Shown here: piece by piece, positions 59,777 through 64,000 of the stretch
How the letters are laid out: each line of letters starts with the position of its first letter
Numbering within the stretch: the stretch's first letter is position 1
Source of the DNA: Actinophytocola xinjiangensis
Lineage (GTDB): Bacteria; Actinomycetota; Actinomycetes; Mycobacteriales; Pseudonocardiaceae
DNA: 64,000 nt
Reading direction: 5' to 3'
NCBI RefSeq assembly: GCF_001921215.1
Contig: NZ_MSIF01000001.1
Coordinates: 186,001 to 250,000 of the forward strand
Notes under the pieces: generated by a model
Seen by the model: the letters and a program-made list of their open reading frames with translations, nothing else
Told to the model about the DNA's origin: nothing
The model's database searches: none
Made by a program: the position numbers and the translations under genes

Positions 59777-60316
59777 ATGCCCACGATCGAGGGAAAGCGA
59801 GTGGCCTTCATCGCGACGGACGGTGTCGAGCAGGTGGAGCTCGACCGGCCCTGGCAAGCGGTGGCCGACGCCGGTGGACGTCCCGAGCTGATCTCCCTCC
59901 AGGCCGGGGAGATCCAGGGGTTCAACCACCTCGACAAGGGTGACCGGCGGCCTGTCGACCGGGTGATCGACGATGCCCGACCGGAGGACTACGACGCGCT
60001 GGTCCTGCCGGGCGGAGTGGCCAACGGGGACTTCGTGCGGGCCGACGACCGGGCCGTGCGGTTCGTCAGGGACTTCGTGCTCGCCGACAAGCCCGTCGCG
60101 GTCATCTGCCACGGCGGCTGGGTGCTCGCCGAGGCCGACGTGGTGCGCGGTCGCACGATGACGTCCTGGCCGAGCCTGCGCACCGACCTGCGCAACGCCG
60201 GCGCGACCTGGGTCGATCAGGAGGTCGTCGTCGACGACGACCTGGTCTCCAGTCGCCGCCCGGACGACCTGGACGCCTTCTGCGCCCGCACGGTCGAAGC
60301 GATCGCACCGGCCTGA
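59777..60316 (+). CDS. DJ-1/PfpI-family protein (YhbO type)
   Basis: A 179-residue class I glutamine-amidotransferase-like protein. The nucleophile-elbow Cys111 is in VAVICHGGW, followed by the adjacent His, and Glu19 is in GVEQVELDRPW. RGRTMTSWPSLRTDLRNAGA is typical of PfpI/YhbO proteins that act on glyoxal-damaged proteins or as stress hydrolases. AGAGGAG lies before the ATG. Confidence 0.9.
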   Translation: MPTIEGKRVAFIATDGVEQVELDRPWQAVADAGGRPELISLQAGEIQGFNHLDKGDRRPVDRVIDDARPEDYDALVLPGGVANGDFVRADDRAVRFVRDFVLADKPVAVICHGGWVLAEADVVRGRTMTSWPSLRTDLRNAGATWVDQEVVVDDDLVSSRRPDDLDAFCARTVEAIAPA

Positions 60317-60342
60317 TCGCTGGCCTGATCGCTGGCCTGATC
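60310..60342. repeat. 12-bp tandem repeat across two convergent gene ends
   Basis: GGCCTGATCGCT is repeated 2.75 times (60310-60321, 60322-60333, 60334-60342). The first copy supplies the TGA of the PfpI gene, and the last touches the stop of the SgcJ-like gene. Likely slippage duplication. Confidence 0.7.
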
Positions 60343-60796
60343 ACCGTCCGTCGGCGGCGCGCTGTCGGCGGCGGGTGTCCCAGGTGTTGACGGCGATCAT
60401 CATCCGGTTCTTCTTCGTGTTCTGGAACGCGGCGCAGCGCCAGACGTCGCCCTCGCGGACGAGGGTGAAGGTCTGGACCTTGGTGAGCCGCGCTGGCCCG
60501 CGCCTGCTCAGGCCGCCCTCGGTCAGGACGACGACCACGTCGTCGGACAGCGCGGTCGTGGACAGCACCTTCATGGTCATCCTGCTGCCGCGCTGGTAGG
60601 TCTCGAAGACGGTGACGTGGGAGCGTTCGATCTCCTCGCGGCCCTGGTAGGCGATGCCGGCGTAGATCACGTACGACGCGTCCTCGGTGAACTCGGCGGC
60701 GTAGGCGTGCGCGTCGCCGGCGTCCCAGGCCGCGACCATGCGGTCGAGAACGGCGGTGATCGCCTGGGCGGTGTCGTCGGTGAGCTGAGTGGTCAT
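60341..60796 (-). CDS. SgcJ/EcaC-type NTF2-like protein
   Basis: A 151-residue NTF2-fold protein (LDRMVAAWDAGDAHAYAAEFTEDASYVIYAGIAYQGREEIE, about residues 17-57; later VWRCAAFQNTKKN). The family is named from antibiotic-cluster members but is mostly of unknown function. The whole gene is divergent from padR, with three operator-like repeats in the shared 102-bp promoter region, so it is probably the PadR target. GGGAG lies before the ATG. Confidence 0.85.
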   Translation of the reverse strand: MTTQLTDDTAQAITAVLDRMVAAWDAGDAHAYAAEFTEDASYVIYAGIAYQGREEIERSHVTVFETYQRGSRMTMKVLSTTALSDDVVVVLTEGGLSRRGPARLTKVQTFTLVREGDVWRCAAFQNTKKNRMMIAVNTWDTRRRQRAADGR

Positions 60797-60806
60797 GTCG
60801 ATCTCC

Positions 60807-60825
60807 CTAGTGCAAAGCGCTTTAG
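60807..60825. promoter_or_regulatory. PadR operator copy 1 (degenerate)
   Basis: CTAGTGC-AAAGC-GCTTTAG, matching the TTAGTGC-N5-GCACTAA site at most positions. It overlaps copy 2 by four bases and lies next to the ribosome site of the SgcJ-like gene. Confidence 0.5.
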
Positions 60826-60840
60826 TGCGATGTGCACTAA
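60822..60840. promoter_or_regulatory. PadR operator copy 2 (perfect)
   Basis: TTAGTGC-GATGT-GCACTAA, a perfect 7-bp inverted repeat about a 5-bp centre in the divergent promoter of padR and the SgcJ-like gene. Confidence 0.75.
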
Positions 60841-60858
60841 TCTAGGTCACGGATCGAG

Positions 60859-60877
60859 TTAGTGCAAGGTGCATTAG
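60859..60877. promoter_or_regulatory. PadR operator copy 3
   Basis: TTAGTGC-AAGGT-GCATTAG, with two mismatches from the perfect copy, ten bases before the padR ribosome site (GGGAGGAGG). Confidence 0.65.
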
Positions 60878-60898
60878 CGTTGGCCGGGAGGAGGCGTG

Positions 60899-61489
60899 AT
60901 GACACTGAGGCGTGAGGACCGGGATCTCGTCGGGTTGACTGTGCTCGCGATGTTGACGCTGGGGCCGCGGCACACCTACGAGATGCAGCGGTTCGTGGTC
61001 AAGACGCGCAAGGACTACCTGACCGGGCTACCTCGGTCGATGTACCACTCGGTCGATCGGCTGGAGCGGGACGGGCTGATCGCGGTCGACCACGTCGACC
61101 GGGCGGAGGGTCGGCCGGAACGCACCCTGTACCGGCTCACCGAGGCCGGGCGGGACGCGCTCGGCGACCGGCTTTCCCGGCTGCTGGCCACCCCGGACCG
61201 GGACGCGACGCTGTTCGTCGCCGCGTTGTCGCTGGCGGCGGCGCTGCCTCAGGCTCGCGTGGAGACCGCGCTGCGTGAGCGGGTCGCCGCTCTGGCGGGG
61301 GAGCGGGAGGCGCTCTTGGGTGACCTGCGCTCGGCCGTGGGGGTGGAGCGGATCCTGTTGGTGGAGGCCGAGTTCGAGGCGGCCCGGCTGGGTGGCGAGC
61401 ATGACTGGGTGACCGGGTTCCTGGTCGAGTTGGGGGACGGGCGGTTGCGGTGGCCGAGTGCGGCCGTCGCCACGACCTTCCCGGTCTAG
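60899..61489 (+). CDS. PadR-family transcriptional regulator
   Basis: A 196-residue PadR regulator: winged HTH (LTVLAMLTLGPRHTYEMQRFVVKTRKDYLTGLPRSMYHSVDRLERDGLI, residues about 13-60, then RTLYRLTEAGRDAL) and a C-terminal helical dimerisation domain with the VGVERILLVEAEFEAARL helix. The divergent SgcJ-like gene and three operator repeats point to local, auto-regulated control. ATG after GGGAGGAGG. Confidence 0.9.
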   Translation: MTLRREDRDLVGLTVLAMLTLGPRHTYEMQRFVVKTRKDYLTGLPRSMYHSVDRLERDGLIAVDHVDRAEGRPERTLYRLTEAGRDALGDRLSRLLATPDRDATLFVAALSLAAALPQARVETALRERVAALAGEREALLGDLRSAVGVERILLVEAEFEAARLGGEHDWVTGFLVELGDGRLRWPSAAVATTFPV

Positions 61490-61493
61490 AACT

Positions 61494-61535
61494 TGTACAG
61501 ATGTACATGTACAGATGTACATGTACTGATGTACA
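61494..61535. repeat. Three tandem 14-bp palindromic repeats covering the SMR promoter
   Basis: TGTACAGATGTACA at 61494-61507 and 61508-61521, and TGTACTGATGTACA at 61522-61535, perfectly head to tail. Each TGTACA is itself a palindrome. A promoter can be placed inside them: TGTACA (61508-61513), 18 bp, TACAGT (61532-61537), then 6 nt to the ATG, so the transcript is probably leaderless. Likely binding array for the TetR encoded after the SMR gene. Confidence 0.8.
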
Positions 61536-61543
61536 GTTTCGTC

Positions 61544-61867
61544 ATGCCTTACCTCTTCCTGGCGTGCGCGATCCTGTTCGAGGTCGTGGCGACCAGCCTG
61601 CTGAAGACGACCGACGGGTTCTCCCGGCTGTGGCCCACCGTGCTGGTCCTCGCCCTCTACGCCGGCTCGTTCGCCTGGCTCTCGCTGGCCGTGCGCCAGG
61701 TCCCGGTCGGCGTGGCCTACGCGATGTGGGCCGGCCTCGGCACCGCGCTGATCGTCGCGATCGGGGTCGTGTTCCTTGGCGAGTCGATCGACCTGGCCAA
61801 GGTGCTCGGCGTCCTGCTCATCATCGGCGGCGTGGTGACCCTCAACCTCGGAGGTGCGGCACAGTGA
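61544..61867 (+). CDS. Small multidrug resistance (SMR) efflux protein
   Basis: A 107-residue, four-helix membrane protein, exactly SMR size. The essential membrane Glu13 is in LACAILFEVVATSLLK, and PVGVAYAMWAGLGTALIVAIGVVFLGE is the classic EmrE/QacC signature. It exports lipophilic cations by proton antiport. The ATG at 61544 was chosen for the family start MPYLFLACAI; upstream in-frame codons lie within the operator array. No ribosome site, which fits a leaderless message. It overlaps the TetR gene by four bases. Confidence 0.93.
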   Translation: MPYLFLACAILFEVVATSLLKTTDGFSRLWPTVLVLALYAGSFAWLSLAVRQVPVGVAYAMWAGLGTALIVAIGVVFLGESIDLAKVLGVLLIIGGVVTLNLGGAAQ

Positions 61868-62424
61868 CCAGGCGCGATCCGCAGGGCCGGCGGCGGGCCA
61901 TCGTCCACGCCGCGATCGGGGTGATCGCCGAGGTGGGGATCGCCAGGGCCACCCACCGCCTGATCGCCGAGCGGGCCGGCGTGCCGTTGGGGTCGACGAC
62001 CTACTACTACCCGACACTGGACGACCTGGTCGCCGAGGCGCTGCGCGAGGTCACCGAGGCCGCGCGCGCCGGGCTGGAGCAGTGGGCCGACCAGCTGACC
62101 GGCGGCGACGACCAGGTCGGCACGCTGATCGCCCTGGTCCGCGACTGCCTCGACGACCGCGAGGTGACCCTGGTCTGCTACGAACTGACCCTCGCCGCGG
62201 CCCGGGTGCCGGAACTGCGGCCGGCGGCGGTGCTGTGGATCGACGGTCTGCGCGGGATCTGCGCGCGGATCGCCGGCGGGCCGGAGCGGGGGTTCGCACT
62301 GGCCGCACTGATCGACGGCACGGTGCTGCGGTCGCTGGCCAGCGGGCAGCCACCGGACGAGGAGGGGCTGCGGGCCGGTCTGGACGCCCTGGTCAACCCC
62401 CGAACAACGGCAGGATCGACTTGA
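61864..62424 (+). CDS. TetR-family repressor of the SMR gene
   Basis: A 186-residue TetR regulator: RRAIVHAAIGVIAEVGIARATHRLIAERAGVPLGSTTYYYPTLDDL is the DNA-binding part. GTG start inside the SMR stop (GTGA). The coupling and the TGTACA array at the operon promoter make it the likely drug-responsive repressor. Its end overlaps the convergent MFS small-subunit gene by 32 bp. Confidence 0.9.
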   Translation: MTRRDPQGRRRAIVHAAIGVIAEVGIARATHRLIAERAGVPLGSTTYYYPTLDDLVAEALREVTEAARAGLEQWADQLTGGDDQVGTLIALVRDCLDDREVTLVCYELTLAAARVPELRPAAVLWIDGLRGICARIAGGPERGFALAALIDGTVLRSLASGQPPDEEGLRAGLDALVNPRTTAGST

Positions 62425-62530
62425 TCGTCTGGTACAGGGCGTAGACCAGCGGGATGCCGACGATCAGCCACGAGACCACCAGACGCACGGACTGGTTCGG
62501 CCGGCCGGCGGGTGCGGACGGTTCGGTCAC
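62393..62530 (-). CDS. MFS transporter small subunit (single-helix peptide)
   Basis: A 45-residue peptide with one membrane helix (VRLVVSWLIVGIPLVYALYQTI) and a short polar N-terminus (MTEPSAPAGRPNQS). Peptides of this kind are encoded directly after OFA-type MFS carriers in actinobacteria. GTG start, two bases after the stop of the carrier gene. Role unproven; stabilisation of the carrier is plausible. Confidence 0.75.
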   Translation of the reverse strand: MTEPSAPAGRPNQSVRLVVSWLIVGIPLVYALYQTIKSILPLFGG

Positions 62531-62532
62531 GG

Positions 62533-63936
62533 CTACTTCCTCCCTGCCTCGGCGAACGCGTCGGTGGTGTCGGCCGACTCGTGGAACCGGGTGGCGACCG
62601 GGCGGACCAGCAGGTTCGCCACGAAACCGACGGCGAGCACCCCGATCATGGTGAACAGTGCCGGCCGGTAGTCGGCCGCGACGAGCTCGCCCGGTTCGCC
62701 CCGGGCGTCCAGGAAACCGTTGATGATCAGCGGTCCGGCGATGCCGGCCGCCGACCAGGCCGTCAGCAGGCGGCCGTGGATCGCGCCGACCTGGTAGGTG
62801 CCGAACAGGTCGCGCAGGTAGGCGGGAACGGTGGCGAAACCGCCGCCGTAGAAGGAGATGATCACGGCGGCGAGCAGGACGAAGACGGCGGTCGAGGTGT
62901 GTCCGGCGACCGCCAGCAGGAAGTAGAGCACCATCCCGACGCCCAGGTACATGACGTAGGTCGGCTTGCGGCCGAGGAAGTCCGAGGTGGACGACCAGGC
63001 GAACCTGCCGGCCATGTTGAAGATCGAGAGCAGACCGACGAACGCGGTGGCGGCCGTGGTCGCGACGCTGGACGTGCCGCCCTCGCGGAAGAAGTCCTGG
63101 ATCATCGGGCTGGCCTGTTCCAGGATGCCGATGCCGGCAGTCACGTTGCAGAACAACGCCGTCCACAGCAACCAGAACTGCGGGGTCCTGATGGCATTGG
63201 CCGCCGACACGTTCGCCGTGGTGACCAGCGGTTTCGCCTTCAGTTTGGTCGGGTCGAAGCCGGCGGGGCGCCAGCCTGGCGGCGGCACCTTGACGTTGAA
63301 CACGCCGAGCATCATCACCAGGAAGTAGCCGATGCCCAGGGTGAGGAACAGCTTCGCGACGGCGTCGCCGGAGGCGACCGAGGACGCGACCGAGGAGTCG
63401 TAGGCTGGGTCGTAGAACGACATCAGCTGGCGTGAGAGCGGCGAGGCGACCAGGGCGCCGCCGCCGAACCCCATGATCGCCATGCCGGTGGCCAGGCCCG
63501 GCCGGTCGGGGAACCACTTGATCAGCGTGGACACCGGCGAGATGTAGCCGATGCCCAGGCCGATACCGCCGATGAACCCGTACCCCAGGTACACCAGCCA
63601 GAGTTGGCCGGTCGCGATGCCCAGGGCGCCGATCAGGAAGCCCGCCGCCCAGAAGCACGCTGCGGTGAACATGGCCGCGCGCGGGCCGACCCGCTCGACC
63701 CAGGTGCCCATGATCGCGGCCGAGACACCGAGCATGACGATCGCGATGGAGAAGACGATGCCGACGGCGGTCAGGCTGGTGTCGAAGTGTTCGACCAGCG
63801 CGTTCTTGTACACGCTGGTCGCGTAGGCCTGACCGATGCACAGGTGGATCGCCAGCGCGGCGGGCGGGATGAGCCACCTGCTGTAGCCCGGACTGGCGAC
63901 TGTGTGCTCGCGATCGAGGAACGACAGGGCGGCCAC
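62533..63936 (-). CDS. OFA-family MFS carrier (oxalate/formate antiporter-like)
   Basis: A 467-residue major-facilitator protein with twelve predicted helices. OFA features: an N-terminal RWLIPPAALAIHLCIGQAYATSVYKNAL, GIGLGIGYISPVSTLIKWFPDRPGLATGMAIMGFGGGAL (about residues 124-163), a central loop (VKVPPPGWRPAGFDPTK) and SFYGGGFATVPAYLRDLFG. The substrate may be a small carboxylate. GTG start with GGAGGTGT upstream. Upstream DNA (63959-63971) has two direct GTATGC copies seven bases apart. Confidence 0.88.
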   Translation of the reverse strand: MAALSFLDREHTVASPGYSRWLIPPAALAIHLCIGQAYATSVYKNALVEHFDTSLTAVGIVFSIAIVMLGVSAAIMGTWVERVGPRAAMFTAACFWAAGFLIGALGIATGQLWLVYLGYGFIGGIGLGIGYISPVSTLIKWFPDRPGLATGMAIMGFGGGALVASPLSRQLMSFYDPAYDSSVASSVASGDAVAKLFLTLGIGYFLVMMLGVFNVKVPPPGWRPAGFDPTKLKAKPLVTTANVSAANAIRTPQFWLLWTALFCNVTAGIGILEQASPMIQDFFREGGTSSVATTAATAFVGLLSIFNMAGRFAWSSTSDFLGRKPTYVMYLGVGMVLYFLLAVAGHTSTAVFVLLAAVIISFYGGGFATVPAYLRDLFGTYQVGAIHGRLLTAWSAAGIAGPLIINGFLDARGEPGELVAADYRPALFTMIGVLAVGFVANLLVRPVATRFHESADTTDAFAEAGRK

Positions 63937-64000
63937 GACACACCTCCGTACGGGGAGCGTATGCGGTATGCAGGGAACCTAGTTCACAACCTACAACGGC

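Noticed and set aside
60807-60877. CRISPR-like repeated motif before padR
   Set aside because: Repeat units are short, symmetric, unevenly spaced and placed in a divergent promoter.
61494-61535. CRISPR-like short repeats
   Set aside because: The repeats are contiguous with no spacers and form palindromes at a promoter, so they are operators.

Overview
The window looks like chromosomal DNA from a high-GC actinobacterium, probably a member of the Pseudonocardiales (the family level is inference). Support comes from the very high third-position GC, the many GTG starts, stop/start overlaps of four bases in most operons, a mycothiol-dependent formaldehyde dehydrogenase (mscR), the fused F420 synthase fbiC, a PknG/GlnH/GlnX signalling locus, a streptogrisin-type secreted protease and a fused isobutyryl-CoA mutase (icmF). 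I see no tRNA, rRNA, CRISPR array, insertion sequence or phage gene.

Layout. 1-3.2 kb: truncated LCP cell-wall ligase, peroxiredoxin, PAP2-like membrane protein, a lone SEFIR-domain protein and a PaaI thioesterase. 3.3-7.4 kb: icmF coupled to a 3-hydroxyacyl-CoA dehydrogenase, closed by a long terminator hairpin. 7.5-12.9 kb: secreted S1 protease, LysR regulator, an MpaB-family oxygenase with its TetR regulator, a second TetR and a CGNR zinc-finger regulator. 12.9-19.6 kb: small Cys protein, fbiC, mscR, gabT behind a GntR-type palindrome, and a propeller lipoprotein. 19.6-23.0 kb: divergent sugar locus (ROK kinase, PfkB kinase, class II aldolase against a DeoR regulator). 23.0-27.2 kb: acyl-CoA catabolic operon (SDR, MaoC hydratase, two acyl-CoA dehydrogenases, TetR) behind a TetR-type operator. 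27.2-34.0 kb: orphan XdhC domain, NudC-like hydrolase, methyltransferase, a leaderless small Cys protein, phosphoribosyltransferase, luciferase-like monooxygenase and a Ski2-like helicase.

34.0-42.9 kb is the most interesting part. It is a compact leftward operon with the order glnX, glnH, coiled-coil protein, pknG, PP2C phosphatase, VWA protein, FHA protein. Five of the six junctions overlap by four bases and the last has a one-base gap. It combines a membrane sensor, an amino-acid binding lipoprotein, a kinase, a phosphatase and a phosphothreonine reader. Kinase, phosphatase and FHA protein all carry similar Cys4 ribbons near the N-terminus.

43.1-50.4 kb: a YtrA-type GntR regulator with an ABC transporter, then a two-component system divergent from a MacB-like ABC exporter, with a 20-bp palindrome in the shared promoter. 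50.4-55.4 kb: thiolase, metallophosphoesterase, NlpC/P60 hydrolase and BCCT osmolyte transporter. 55.4-56.7 kb: about 1.2 kb with no convincing gene. 56.7-64.0 kb: csoR with its operator, AlkB, a DUF1080 lipoprotein, NDH-2-like dehydrogenase, DJ-1/PfpI protein, an SgcJ-like protein and a PadR regulator sharing a cluster of operators, an SMR efflux gene and its TetR behind three tandem 14-bp repeats, and an OFA-type MFS carrier with its small companion peptide.

Functions are assigned from translated motifs and gene context only. No database search was possible.
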